A DNA stretch of 64,000 bases from assembly GCA_900543885.1 (NCBI GenBank), contig UQTA01000008.1, forward strand, positions 18,943-82,942, in the 5' to 3' direction. The first letter of the stretch is position 1. Each line of letters opens with the position of its first letter. The DNA comes from an uncultured Clostridium sp. (GTDB lineage Bacteria > Bacillota > Clostridia > Lachnospirales > Lachnospiraceae). A program made the translations under genes and the position numbers. Below the pieces are notes generated by a model, which had not been told where the DNA came from, made no database searches, and saw only the letters and a list, made by a program, of their open reading frames with translations. Below are positions 17,712 to 25,885 of the stretch, piece by piece.

Positions 17712-18323
17712 ATGGAAAATAATAAGGAAAAGAGAATTATATTTGCAACAGGAAATGCAGGAAAGATGCGGGAGATCCGCGCGATCCTTTCTGATCTGGG
17801 ACTGCCGGTGCTGTCTATGAAAGAAGCAGGTGTTGTCCTGGATATTGTAGAAGATGGTAAAACATTCGCGGAAAATGCGAAAATTAAAGCAATGACAGTG
17901 TGGAAGCAGACAGGCGGCATTGTGCTGGCAGACGATTCAGGTCTGGCCGTAGATTATATCGGAGGCGAGCCAGGTGTTTACTCTGCCAGATATATGGGAG
18001 AAGATACCTCTTATGAGATCAAAAACCGAAATATCATAGAGCGTCTGGAAAAGGCAGAAGGAAAAGAACGCAGCGCCCGCTTTGTATGTAATATTACAGC
18101 TGTTTTAGAAGACGGCAGAGTGATCCAGCGGGAAGCGTGTATGGAAGGCCTGATCGCAAAGGAGCCGGCAGGAAACGGTGGCTTCGGTTACGATCCGATC
18201 CTTTATCTTCCGGAGTTTGGAAAAACTTCTGCAGAGCTTACCATGGAAGAAAAGAACCGTATCAGCCACAGGGGAAAAGCCTTAGAAGCTATGAAAAAAG
18301 CTTTGAAGGAAGAGTTGTCTTAA
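17712..18323 (+). CDS. rdgB: XTP/dITP diphosphatase (RdgB/HAM1)
   Basis: House-cleaning nucleotide pyrophosphatase that removes ITP, dITP and XTP to prevent their incorporation. The 203-residue length is standard. Seen: IIFATGNAGKMREI near the N-terminus, LADDSGLAVDYIGGEPGVYSARY at the active site (written here as the D-D-S-G-L-x-V-D motif), and GGFGYDPI with ISHRGKAL at the C-terminus. ATG 17712 fits the family start better than the upstream GTG at 17667. A YfcE-like phosphoesterase follows after 29 bases, an order common in Clostridia. Confidence 0.94.
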   Translation: MENNKEKRIIFATGNAGKMREIRAILSDLGLPVLSMKEAGVVLDIVEDGKTFAENAKIKAMTVWKQTGGIVLADDSGLAVDYIGGEPGVYSARYMGEDTSYEIKNRNIIERLEKAEGKERSARFVCNITAVLEDGRVIQREACMEGLIAKEPAGNGGFGYDPILYLPEFGKTSAELTMEEKNRISHRGKALEAMKKALKEELS

Positions 18324-18352
18324 TCTTGCACAAGGGAAAAGGAAACAGGAAA

Positions 18353-18850
18353 ATGAAGATATTGATCGTCAGTGATACTCACAGAAAAGATGAAAATCTG
18401 AAATGGGTGATCAAAAAAACAAAACCTTTTGATATGCTGATCCATTTAGGAGATGCAGAAGGAAGCGAATATGAGATCATGAAATGGGTGGATAAAGGCT
18501 GTGATCTGGAAATGATCATGGGAAATAATGATTTCTTTTCTCAGTTGGAACGGGAAAAGGAGATCATGATCGGTAAGTACAAGGTGCTTCTCACCCACGG
18601 ACATTATTATAATGTGTCTACCGGTCCTGCTTATTTAAAGCAGGAAGCAAAAGAGCGGGGCTTTGACATCGCTATGTTCGGTCATACGCACAGACCATAC
18701 TTTGATATCGATAAATCCGGGGAAAAGGAACTGATCACTTTAAATCCCGGCAGCCTTTCCTATCCGAGACAGGAGGGACACAGACCTTCTTATATGCTGA
18801 TGAAGATCGATGACAATGGTGAAGCCCGGTTTGAGCAGCATTATCTGTAA
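18353..18850 (+). CDS. Second YfcE-family metallophosphoesterase
   Basis: A 165-residue calcineurin-like phosphoesterase with VSDTHRKDENL (about 6-16), IHLGDAEG, MGNNDFF, LTHGHYYNV, GHTHRP and a terminal NPGSLS loop. It is shorter than the paralog at 14.29 kb and closer to the YsnB/MJ0936 group that follows rdgB in many Firmicutes. ATG 18353 was chosen because the residues upstream in frame are an alternate-frame read of rdgB. It probably shares the rdgB transcript. Confidence 0.88.
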   Translation: MKILIVSDTHRKDENLKWVIKKTKPFDMLIHLGDAEGSEYEIMKWVDKGCDLEMIMGNNDFFSQLEREKEIMIGKYKVLLTHGHYYNVSTGPAYLKQEAKERGFDIAMFGHTHRPYFDIDKSGEKELITLNPGSLSYPRQEGHRPSYMLMKIDDNGEARFEQHYL

Positions 18851-18931
18851 GAGTTTTTGTGAAAAAGTGTACATAGGGGAAGAAGTGCAGCTGTCGGATG
18901 TTTGGAAAAACTGGAATTAGAGGACGAGGGT

Positions 18932-19920
18932 ATGGTAAAGAAAATTGTGCGGGATTCATTAACGTCGGATACATGGAAATCGGGAATTTTTGGTTTGGTC
19001 GTTGGTGATACCCTTGGTGTACCGGTAGAATTCACAAGCAGAGAAGAGCGTAAGAATGATCCGGTGACAGGAATGCGGGCATTTGGTACGCACAACCAGC
19101 CTGCAGGGACCTGGTCAGATGACAGCAGTATGGTATTTGCTACATTGGACAGCATAAACCAGAAGAATGGGATTGATTATCAGGATATTATGGAGAAATT
19201 CTCTGACTGGTACCTTTACGGAGAATATACTCCGTTCCATGAAGTATTTGACATTGGAATTACAGTATCCAGAGCGATAATTCGCTATGGGCAGGGCACA
19301 GTGCCTGTAAAAGCAGGGGGTAATAGAGAATTTGATAATGGGAATGGATCCCTTATGAGAATATTACCGGTCTGCCTGTATTTATACAACCGTCAGAAAA
19401 TAATATGTACGTCGGAGGATGAGAGTATCTATATTATTCATAGTGTTTCTGCGCTTACGCATGCTCATTTGCGCAGTCAGATGGCATGTGGATTTTATTA
19501 TTTTATGGTCAAAAATCTTTGCTTGGAAAAAAAGAAAACCTGGTCGGTCGGCTTCAAAGAGGCATTGATGAAGCCTATAACTATTACCTGCAGAATTTTC
19601 AGAACCGTACAGAATTAGAAGCATTTTCGCGATTAGCTGATTTGGAGAACTTTCGTAAGAGACCGGAAAATGAGATTAAGAGCAGCGGTTATGTGATTGA
19701 TACACTGGAAACAGCTGTGTGGTGTCTGATCACAACGGATTCCTTTTCAGATGCAGTTCTAAAGGCAGTTAATCTTGGAGATGATACAGATACGATTGGA
19801 GCTGTTACGGGAGGTCTTGCTGGCTTGTATTATGGTTATAATGCTATCCCTGCTGAGTGGATACAGGCATTACAGAAGTTAGACTGGATAGAGAAATTGT
19901 TAGGAAATATGCAGGTGTGA
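18932..19920 (+). pseudogene. ADP-ribosylglycohydrolase family gene, split by a -1 frameshift
   Basis: Two overlapping frames together make one ADP-ribosylglycohydrolase (DraG/ARH family) of about 330 residues. Frame 1 (ATG 18932, GAGGA at 18920-18924) carries GDTLGVPVEF, GTWSDDSSM and DNGNGSLMRILP; it runs to a stop at 19618. The C-terminal half, with the second metal-binding motif LGDDTDTIGAVTGG, lies in the -1 frame and ends at 19920. The switch falls on an A7 run at 19527-19533, read in frame 1 as GAA-AAA-AAG, the A-AAA-AAG slippery heptamer (19528-19534). Either one base was lost or gained in the homopolymer, by mutation or sequencing error, or this is programmed -1 frameshifting. The family removes ADP-ribose from proteins or small molecules. 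Confidence 0.85.
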
Positions 19921-20027
19921 TTCTGGAATTACAGGAGTATTGGAATCAGAGCAGATGAAGTGGGACGTAATTGGAAAGAGGCATTATATCCGTTAAAAAT
20001 ACATATGCAAAAAATTGCGAAAAAGTG

Positions 20028-20056
20028 TTGACAAAACAATAATGGTCATATATAAT
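20028..20056 (+). promoter_or_regulatory. Consensus promoter of the tRNA-Pro/tRNA-Gly unit
   Basis: TTGACA (20028-20033), 17-base spacer, TATAAT (20051-20056), 15 bases before tRNA-Pro. Confidence 0.9.
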
Positions 20057-20070
20057 ACTCTTTGTTGCGA

Positions 20071-20145
20071 CGGGGTGTGGCTCAGCTTGGCTAGAGCGCC
20101 TGGTTTGGGACCAGGAGGTCGCAGGTTCGAATCCTGTCACCCCGA
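20071..20145 (+). tRNA. tRNA-Pro (TGG)
   Basis: Acceptor CGGGGTG/CACCCCG, D-arm, anticodon stem CCTGG/CCAGG with loop TTTGGGA giving anticodon TGG, T-arm GCAGG-TTCGAAT-CCTGT, discriminator A. CCA is not encoded. Confidence 0.95.
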
Positions 20146-20173
20146 TTGATACAAAAGAATATTGATATGATAT

Positions 20174-20244
20174 GCAGGTGTAGTTCAATGGTAGAACACT
20201 AGCCTTCCAAGCTAGATACGTGGGTTCGATTCCCATCACCTGCT
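20174..20244 (+). tRNA. tRNA-Gly (TCC)
   Basis: Acceptor GCAGGTG/CACCTGC, anticodon stem CTAGC/GCTAG with loop CTTCCAA giving anticodon TCC, T-arm GTGGG-TTCGATT-CCCAT, discriminator T followed by a T5 run. Co-transcribed with tRNA-Pro. Confidence 0.95.
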
Positions 20245-20272
20245 TTTTGTGTGCCTTTTTTACCACAATCTA

Positions 20273-20301
20273 TTGACTGTGAAAATAGAAAATAGTATAC
20301 T
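20273..20301 (+). promoter_or_regulatory. Promoter of the FMN riboswitch-ribU unit
   Basis: TTGACT (20273-20278), 17-base spacer, TATACT (20296-20301), followed about a dozen bases later by the riboswitch. Confidence 0.8.
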
Positions 20302-20314
20302 AATACACAGATAA

Positions 20315-20428
20315 GTTCTTCGGGGCAGGGTGGAATTCCCTACCGGCGGTATAGTCCGCGAACCATGTTATGTGGCCGACCTGGTGAGATTCCAGAACCG
20401 ACAGTAAAGTCTGGATGAGAGAAGAAGA
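20315..20428 (+). promoter_or_regulatory. FMN riboswitch (RFN element)
   Basis: All conserved blocks of the RFN aptamer are present in order: TTCTTCGGGGCAGGGTG, AATTCCCTACCGGCGGT, GTCCGCGA, GACCTGGTGAGATTCC, ACCGACAGT and AGTCTGGATGAGAGAAGAA, with the closing P1 stem TTCTTC/GAAGAA. It controls the riboflavin transporter gene downstream: FMN binding should favour the terminator at 20505-20534 and turn ribU off. Confidence 0.97.
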
Positions 20429-20504
20429 TGTGTCTGTCAGACTCAGATGTATTTCATAGATAGATAGAAATGCATGAGAGGAACAGAAAAATATCAGTAA
20501 TCCC

Positions 20505-20534
20505 CGGATAGCTTGATCAGCTATCCGTTTTTTT
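20505..20534 (+). terminator. Terminator in the FMN riboswitch expression platform
   Basis: CGGATAGCT (20505-20513) pairs perfectly with AGCTATCCG (20519-20527), then T7. It sits between the aptamer and ribU, as expected for transcriptional control. Confidence 0.92.
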
Positions 20535-20659
20535 ATTGCCATGTATATAGGGAATGTGCAGTGATGAAATTTGGGCACAACTGACAAAAAAACTTCTTAC
20601 AAAATCAGGCACAGAGAGATTCCGGGAGAACATTTTCAGAACAGGGAGGAACATCATTT

Positions 20660-21298
20660 ATGGAAAGAAAACTGATGAACACGAAAAATGTAGTGCTTAT
20701 GGGCATGTTTGGCGCGCTGGCTGCAGTGCTTATGCTGTTTGAAGTGCCGCTGCCATTTCTGGCACCCAGCTTTTATGGACTTGATTTTGCAGAAGTGCCT
20801 ATGTTAGTAGGAACTTTCGCATTGGGACCTGTAGCAGGTATTGTGATGCAGATCGTAAAAATCCTGATCAAACTGATTTTAAAGCCAACATCCACTGGTT
20901 TTGTAGGTGAATTTGCCAATGTAGTCATGAGCTGTGCATTGATCCTTCCGGCTGGCTTTATCTATCGCTTTAAAAAGAGCAAAAACGGTGCTCTTGCAGG
21001 AATGGCAGTGGGAACTGTTCTTATGTCAGTAGCAGGTGTTGTAATGAATGCTTTGGTAATGATCCCCTTTTATTCCAACTTTATGCCTATTGAGACTATT
21101 ATTAAAGCAGGGGCAGCAGTAAATCCGGCGGTCAGCAGCGTATGGACATTGGCTATTTTCTGCGTAGGACCGTTTAATCTGGTGAAAGGCACTCTTACTT
21201 CTGTGATCACAGCAGTGATCTATAAGCGTATCAGTGTTCTCATCCATGGAGCTTCCCACGGAACTTCAGGATCTTATGGGGTGAAAAAAGCAGTCTGA
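20660..21298 (+). CDS. ribU: Riboflavin ECF transporter substrate-binding subunit
   Basis: A 212-residue membrane S-component with about five to six hydrophobic helices, for riboflavin uptake together with a shared EcfA-A'-T module not encoded here. Seen: an N-terminal helix NVVLMGMFGALAAVLMLFEVPLPFL, FAEVPMLVGTFALGPVAGI near residue 47 onwards (the loop that contacts riboflavin in RibU), and PTSTGFVGEFANVVMSC. ATG 20660 follows GGGAGGA at 9-base spacing. The FMN riboswitch directly upstream makes the substrate assignment firm. Confidence 0.95.
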   Translation: MERKLMNTKNVVLMGMFGALAAVLMLFEVPLPFLAPSFYGLDFAEVPMLVGTFALGPVAGIVMQIVKILIKLILKPTSTGFVGEFANVVMSCALILPAGFIYRFKKSKNGALAGMAVGTVLMSVAGVVMNALVMIPFYSNFMPIETIIKAGAAVNPAVSSVWTLAIFCVGPFNLVKGTLTSVITAVIYKRISVLIHGASHGTSGSYGVKKAV

Positions 21299-21351
21299 AA
21301 AAAGAGTGAAAAGATGCTGAAAATTAATTTGAAAAAAATTGAAAAAAGTGC

Positions 21352-21380
21352 TTGCATTTCTGAAAGCTCTGTGATAAGAT
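21352..21380 (+). promoter_or_regulatory. Promoter of the tRNA-Arg/His/Gln cluster
   Basis: TTGCAT (21352-21357), 17-base spacer, TAAGAT (21375-21380). Confidence 0.75.
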
Positions 21381-21412
21381 ATACCTCGTTGGTGCGGTAA
21401 GCGCTGGCGAAT

Positions 21413-21486
<74 letters not shown>

Positions 21487-21515
21487 TTAGGCGAAAGCCT
21501 AGTGAAAATATTGAT

Positions 21516-21590
21516 GGTGGGTATGGCGAAGTTGGTTATCGCGCCAGATTGTGGCTCTGGAGGCCGAGGGTTCGAATCCCTCTACTCACC
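21516..21590 (+). tRNA. tRNA-His (GTG)
   Basis: Acceptor stem GTGGGTA/TACTCAC extended by the G-1:C73 pair typical of tRNA-His, D-stem GCGA/TCGC, anticodon stem CCAGA/TCTGG with loop TTGTGGC giving anticodon GTG, T-arm GAGGG-TTCGAAT-CCCTC. Confidence 0.95.
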
Positions 21591-21593
21591 CTA

Positions 21594-21626
21594 ATCCTCT
21601 TTCTGGAGCGGGAAGAGGATTTTTTA
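21594..21626 (+). terminator. Terminator inside the tRNA cluster, between tRNA-His and tRNA-Gln
   Basis: AATCCTCTT (21594-21602) pairs with AAGAGGATT (21613-21621), followed by a T-run to 21626. tRNA-Gln begins 14 bases later without a visible promoter of its own. Confidence 0.8.
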
Positions 21627-21639
21627 ATATCTTGTATAA

Positions 21640-21712
21640 TGGGCTGTCGCCAAGCGGTAAAGGCACAGGACTTTGACTCCTGCATACGAGGGTTCGAATC
21701 CCGCCAGCCCAG
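21640..21712 (+). tRNA. tRNA-Gln (TTG)
   Basis: Acceptor TGGGCTG/CAGCCCA, anticodon stem CAGGA/TCCTG with loop CTTTGAC giving anticodon TTG, T-arm GAGGG-TTCGAAT-CCCGC, discriminator G. A TATAAT at 21635-21640 directly abuts its first base and is too close to be its own promoter. Confidence 0.94.
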
Positions 21713-21721
21713 TGAAAGCAG

Positions 21722-21760
21722 CAGCCAGATTTCTGTGAAAATGGAGATCTGGCTGTTTTT
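21722..21760 (+). terminator. Terminator after tRNA-Gln
   Basis: CAGCCAGAT (21722-21730) pairs with ATCTGGCTG (21747-21755), followed by T5. Confidence 0.85.
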
Positions 21761-21791
21761 GCATATATAAGATGAAGAAAGGGGAAACAAT

Positions 21792-22319
21792 ATGCAGATA
21801 TTGGGATTCAACTTTAAAAGCAAAGCCGAAAAAGAACGAGATGAAAAAAATTACAGAGAACGTGTATTTCCCGGAGGAGAGGAAGAACGGGAAAAAGTCC
21901 GTAAGGCTCTGACACAGAGACTGCCTGGAAAAGATGAAAAAGATCTAATGCTGTGTTATGTGCATATCCGGGATCAGATGACAGGAAAGAAACTTTCCTT
22001 TGAGCAGGTTGTATCTGAGATCGGAAAAATCCAATGGCTCTCTTTTGCAGACCAGGAAATGCTTTTGGGGATCCGGGAAGTAATGGAACAGATCTGCGTG
22101 GGCAATCGCCTGGAATTAAATACAGAAGAAAATGTTTTAAAAGAGTCCCAGGCTGATGTCAAGGAGCAGCTCAGTCTGTTTATAGATAAAGAACTGAAAG
22201 AACAGGCAGAGGAGCTGTTTGGAGAACTGGGGATGAGTGTAGAACAGGCAGTGGTATTATTTTTGAAACAGGCCGTAAATGAACAAGGGATTCCTTTTGA
22301 GATCAGAAGAAAAAAATAG
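21792..22319 (+). CDS. Orphan protein with RelB/DinJ-like C-terminal segment
   Basis: A 175-residue soluble, charged protein behind AAAGGGG with 7-base spacing. Residues about 128-172 (LSLFIDKELKEQAEELFGEL... to ...GIPFEIRRKK) match the pattern of RelB/DinJ ribbon-helix-helix antitoxins: beta strand, two helices, then the G-I-P-F tail. The N-terminal 125 residues are helical and match no domain I recognise. No toxin-sized ORF lies beside it; tRNA genes flank it on both sides. It may be a DNA-binding regulator derived from an antitoxin rather than half of a toxin-antitoxin pair. Confidence 0.7.
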   Translation: MQILGFNFKSKAEKERDEKNYRERVFPGGEEEREKVRKALTQRLPGKDEKDLMLCYVHIRDQMTGKKLSFEQVVSEIGKIQWLSFADQEMLLGIREVMEQICVGNRLELNTEENVLKESQADVKEQLSLFIDKELKEQAEELFGELGMSVEQAVVLFLKQAVNEQGIPFEIRRKK

Positions 22320-22387
22320 CAAAAATGTAGTGAAAATGCGGGTTTTCCAGGTATGAAAAATTTTTGAAAAAAATATTTAAAAAAGTG

Positions 22388-22416
22388 TTGACAAAAACCG
22401 AATCCTTTATTATAAT
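22388..22416 (+). promoter_or_regulatory. Consensus promoter of tRNA-Arg (ACG)
   Basis: TTGACA (22388-22393), 17-base spacer, TATAAT (22411-22416). Confidence 0.9.
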
Positions 22417-22458
22417 AATCTACGTTGCTGAGGAACACAGCAAGCAACAAAAAGAAAT

Positions 22459-22532
22459 GCGTCAGTAGCTCAGCTGGATAGAGCATACGGCTACGGACCG
22501 TAGTGTCGGGAGTTCGAATCTTCTCTGGCGCA
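22459..22532 (+). tRNA. tRNA-Arg (ACG)
   Basis: Acceptor GCGTCAG/CTGGCGC, anticodon stem TACGG/CCGTA with loop CTACGGA giving anticodon ACG (the one normally deaminated to ICG), T-arm CGGGAG-TTCGAAT-CTTCT, discriminator A. Confidence 0.95.
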
Positions 22533-22540
22533 TGATAAAA

Positions 22541-22568
22541 GCAGATTCTTCGTGAATCTGCTTTTTTT
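22541..22568 (+). terminator. Terminator after tRNA-Arg (ACG)
   Basis: GCAGATTC pairs perfectly with GAATCTGC around TTCGT, with flanking AAAA and a T7 run. Confidence 0.9.
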
Positions 22569-22597
22569 GTATCTTAAAAACAAAGGTGGAAAAAAGA

Positions 22598-24319
22598 ATG
22601 ACAAAAGCAGTCTGGATGCTTCATGCAAAAAAAGCAGATTTTAACAGTCTGGCGGCAAGATTTCATATCAGCCCCATTACTGCCCGCATTATCAGAAACA
22701 GGGATATTACAGATATAAAAGAATTTGACAGATATTTGAATGGCAGTTTAAAAGATCTGTATGAGCCGCGGCTGCTTCCGGATATGGAAAAGGCGATTTC
22801 TATATTAAAGGAAAAAATCCAAAAAGGATCCCGGATCCGGATCGTGGGAGACTATGATATAGACGGTGTATGTTCCACCTGTATTCTTTATAAAGGATTA
22901 ACCCGCGTAGGTGCAAAAGTCGATTATGTGATACCGGAACGCATTAAAGATGGTTATGGTATTAATGAACATATTATTGAAAAAGCGGCAGATGACGGTA
23001 TTGATATGATCCTTACCTGTGATAATGGCATCGCGGCCATCAGCCAGATCGCAGAGGCGAAGAAACTGGGAATGACAGTAGTGGTCACAGATCACCATGA
23101 TATCCAGGTAGATGAGACCTCAGAAACAGAAATAATGCCTCCGGCAGATTCCATTGTAAATCCTAAGAGAAAAGACAGCCGGTATCCTTTTAGTGAGATC
23201 TGCGGCGCTATGGTGGCTTATAAGCTGATCCAGGTGGTTTTTGAGGAATACGGTATTGACCGTCAGGAATGGCTGGATATGCTGGAGCTGGCAGCGATCG
23301 CTACCGTTGGCGATGTAATGAAGCTTCGGGATGAGAACCGTATTGTAGTAAAGGAAGGCCTTAAAAAACTGGCAGATACAAAGATCCAGGGACTTGTAAG
23401 CCTGATGGAGAAAAACACACTGGATCCTGAACATATAAGTGCCTATCATATCGGTTTTGTGCTGGGACCATGTCTTAATGCAAGCGGTCGCTTGAAAACA
23501 GCCCAGATGGCTATGGAGCTGCTTCTGGCAGAAAATAAGGCCCAGGCAGATGCACTGGCAGATGAATTAAAGGCATTAAATGATGAACGGAAGGACATGA
23601 CACAGGAAGGGACAGAGGCTGCCATCCTTCAGGTAGAAACAGAGCTTAAGGATGATAAGGTTCTGGTGATTTTTCTGCCGGATTGTCATGAGTCTCTGGC
23701 GGGCATTGTGGCCGGCAGGATCCGTGAACGGTACAATAAGCCTGTATTTGTTCTTACCAGGGCGGAAGGCTGCGCAAAAGGCTCAGGACGATCCATAGAG
23801 GCATATCACATGTTTCATGCCTTGGTGGAGGTGAAAGACCTGCTGTTAAAGTTTGGAGGTCATCCTATGGCTGCGGGATTTTCACTGGAAGAGGCGAATG
23901 TAGAAGAATTTCGCAGGCGCTTAAATGAAAATGCGGCTGCCAGACTTACTGAGGATGATTTTATTCCAAGAGTGTGGGTCGATGTTCCTATGCCTTTTGA
24001 ATATATAACAGAGAGCCTGATACAGGAATTAGAACTTCTGGAGCCTTTTGGACAGGGAAATGAAAAACCTCAGTTTGCGTTAAAATCCCTGAAAATACGA
24101 AGTGCCAGAGTATTTGGCCGCAACCGGAATGTGGTAAAATTATCCCTGATGAATGAACGGGGATTTTCCATGGATGGGGTGGTATTTACAGAGGGAGACT
24201 TATTTTTGGAAGAAATGGGAAGCAGCCGGACTATGGATATTATTTATTATCCTGCGATCAATGAATATAATGGGAACCGCAGCCTTCAGCTGGTAGTCAA
24301 GGACTGGAAGTTCCATTAA
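22598..24319 (+). CDS. recJ: Single-stranded-DNA-specific exonuclease RecJ
   Basis: 5'-3' single-strand DNA exonuclease used in recombination and repair. The 573-residue protein has the DHH domain with DYDIDGVCST (85-94), DNG (142-144) and TDHHD (164-168), then the DHHA1 domain with GSGRSIEAYHMF and GGHPMAAGFSL, and a C-terminal OB-like part. ATG 22598 is preferred over GTG 22586 because AAAGGTGG (22583-22590) serves as its ribosome site. It is the common short clostridial form. Confidence 0.94.
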   Translation: MTKAVWMLHAKKADFNSLAARFHISPITARIIRNRDITDIKEFDRYLNGSLKDLYEPRLLPDMEKAISILKEKIQKGSRIRIVGDYDIDGVCSTCILYKGLTRVGAKVDYVIPERIKDGYGINEHIIEKAADDGIDMILTCDNGIAAISQIAEAKKLGMTVVVTDHHDIQVDETSETEIMPPADSIVNPKRKDSRYPFSEICGAMVAYKLIQVVFEEYGIDRQEWLDMLELAAIATVGDVMKLRDENRIVVKEGLKKLADTKIQGLVSLMEKNTLDPEHISAYHIGFVLGPCLNASGRLKTAQMAMELLLAENKAQADALADELKALNDERKDMTQEGTEAAILQVETELKDDKVLVIFLPDCHESLAGIVAGRIRERYNKPVFVLTRAEGCAKGSGRSIEAYHMFHALVEVKDLLLKFGGHPMAAGFSLEEANVEEFRRRLNENAAARLTEDDFIPRVWVDVPMPFEYITESLIQELELLEPFGQGNEKPQFALKSLKIRSARVFGRNRNVVKLSLMNERGFSMDGVVFTEGDLFLEEMGSSRTMDIIYYPAINEYNGNRSLQLVVKDWKFH

Positions 24320-24430
24320 TGAAGAAACAAGTCTGCGTTATCGTACGGTACTTTCAGTTCCAAAAGTGTCTACCCGTGCACAGTAACCTGAACAGTTACT
24401 ATGTTTTATCATGTGTATAAAAATGAATGC

Positions 24431-24459
24431 TTGCAATTTGCATAACTATGGGGTATAAT
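24431..24459 (+). promoter_or_regulatory. glyA promoter
   Basis: TTGCAA (24431-24436), 17-base spacer, TATAAT (24454-24459), 80 bases before the glyA start. Confidence 0.8.
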
Positions 24460-24475
24460 CGCAGAAAACCCCATA
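24447..24475. promoter_or_regulatory. Inverted repeat over the glyA -10 box (candidate operator)
   Basis: TATGGGGT (24447-24454) and ACCCCATA (24468-24475) form a perfect 8-bp inverted repeat with a 13-base spacer, enclosing the -10 box and the likely start site. Downstream, CCATATCTG (24471-24479) pairs with CAGATATGG (24504-24512) in the leader RNA. The symmetry is seen; repressor binding is inferred. Confidence 0.4.
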
Positions 24476-24538
24476 TCTGGTTAAATAGACTGAAAAAATA
24501 CTACAGATATGGTCAAATACTGAAAGGAAGGTAGAACA

Positions 24539-25786
24539 ATGGTAAATACAGTTATGGATTTTATTACTTCCTATGATAAGGAAGTAGGAGAAGCAATTCA
24601 GGCAGAGTGCGGCCGCCAGAGAAGAAATCTGGAGTTGATCGCCTCTGAAAATATTGTATCAGAACCTGTAATGATGGCCATGGGAACCGTACTGACCAAT
24701 AAGTACGCAGAAGGTTACCCAGGCAAGCGTTATTACGGCGGCTGCCAGTATGTAGATGTACTGGAAACCATCGCCATTGAGCGTGCTAAAAAGCTGTTTG
24801 GCTGCGATTACGCAAACGTACAGCCACACTCTGGTGCACAGGCAAATATGGCAGTATTTATCGCTATGTTAAAGCCGGGAGATACAGTTATGGGTATGAA
24901 CCTGGATCATGGCGGTCATCTGACACACGGGAGCCCAGTAAACTTCTCAGGATTGTATTTTAACATTGTTCCTTATGGTGTAGATGACGAAGGCTTTATT
25001 GATTATGATGAGCTGGAAAGAAAAGCAAAAGAAGCAAAGCCGAAGCTGATCGTAGCAGGCGCCAGCGCTTATGCAAGAACCATTGATTTTAAGCGTTTCC
25101 GTGAGATCGCTGATGAGGTAGGAGCTTATCTGATGGTAGATATGGCTCATATTGCAGGCCTTGTAGCAGCAGGAGAGCATCCAAGTCCAATCCCATATGC
25201 AGATGTAGTGACTACTACTACCCATAAAACATTAAGAGGACCAAGAGGCGGCCTGATCTTAGCTAATAAAGAGGCTGCAGAGAAGTTTAACTTCAATAAG
25301 GCGATCTTCCCAGGAACTCAGGGCGGCCCATTAGAGCATGTGATCGCTGCAAAGGCTGTATGTCTGGGCGAAGCATTAAAGCCTGAATTTAAAGAATATG
25401 CACATCAGGTTATTTTAAATGCACAGGCACTGGCAGACGCACTGCAGAAGCAGGGCTTTAAGATCCTTACAGGCGGCACAGACAACCATCTGATGCTGTT
25501 AGACCTGCGTGGTATGGATATTTCTGGTAAAGAGCTTCAAAACCGTTGTGACGAGGTATTTATCACCTTAAATAAGAATACCGTACCAAATGATCCAAGA
25601 AGCCCATTCGTAACTTCCGGTGTTCGTATTGGTACACCTGCCGTTACTACCAGAGGCTTAAAGGAAGAGGATATGCCAAAGATTGCAGAATGCATCTGGC
25701 TGGCAGCTACTGACTTTGAGAATAAGAAAGAATACATCAAGGCAGAGGTTACTAAGCTTTGCGATAAGTATCCGCTGTACGAATAA
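24539..25786 (+). CDS. glyA: Serine hydroxymethyltransferase
   Basis: PLP enzyme interconverting serine plus tetrahydrofolate with glycine plus methylene-tetrahydrofolate, the main entry of one-carbon units. The 415-residue length is standard. Seen: RNLELIASEN (29-38), YAEGYPGKRYYGG (56-68), VDMAHIAGLVA and TTTTHKTLRGPRGG with the Schiff-base lysine at about 230. ATG 24539 follows GGAAGG at 8-base spacing. It is monocistronic between its promoter and a long terminator shared with the convergent activase gene, and functionally tied to the serine operon at the start of the window. Confidence 0.97.
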   Translation: MVNTVMDFITSYDKEVGEAIQAECGRQRRNLELIASENIVSEPVMMAMGTVLTNKYAEGYPGKRYYGGCQYVDVLETIAIERAKKLFGCDYANVQPHSGAQANMAVFIAMLKPGDTVMGMNLDHGGHLTHGSPVNFSGLYFNIVPYGVDDEGFIDYDELERKAKEAKPKLIVAGASAYARTIDFKRFREIADEVGAYLMVDMAHIAGLVAAGEHPSPIPYADVVTTTTHKTLRGPRGGLILANKEAAEKFNFNKAIFPGTQGGPLEHVIAAKAVCLGEALKPEFKEYAHQVILNAQALADALQKQGFKILTGGTDNHLMLLDLRGMDISGKELQNRCDEVFITLNKNTVPNDPRSPFVTSGVRIGTPAVTTRGLKEEDMPKIAECIWLAATDFENKKEYIKAEVTKLCDKYPLYE

Positions 25787-25798
25787 AAACATAAAAGC

Positions 25799-25843
25799 AA
25801 AACGAAAACCCCAGGGAGCAGCAGTCCCTGGGGTTTTCGTTTT
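25799..25843. terminator. Bidirectional terminator between glyA and the activase gene
   Basis: A perfect 19-bp stem (25799-25817 with 25825-25843) around a 7-base loop. The arms start with AAAACG and end with CGTTTT, so a T-rich 3' flank exists on both strands; it suits two convergent genes. Confidence 0.93.
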
Positions 25844-25885
25844 GTTACTTATTTATGAATATTTCCCAATGTTTGTCAATGGTTA

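Noticed and set aside
18137..18352. Longer phosphoesterase starting at 18137
   Set aside because: The added 72 residues are an alternate frame of rdgB; ATG 18353 begins the conserved fold.
21635..21640. TATAAT as a promoter of tRNA-Gln
   Set aside because: It touches the first base of the tRNA, so a start site would fall inside the gene.
24320..24538. Glycine or tetrahydrofolate riboswitch before glyA
   Set aside because: The leader is about 70 bases long, too short for either aptamer, and their conserved cores are missing.
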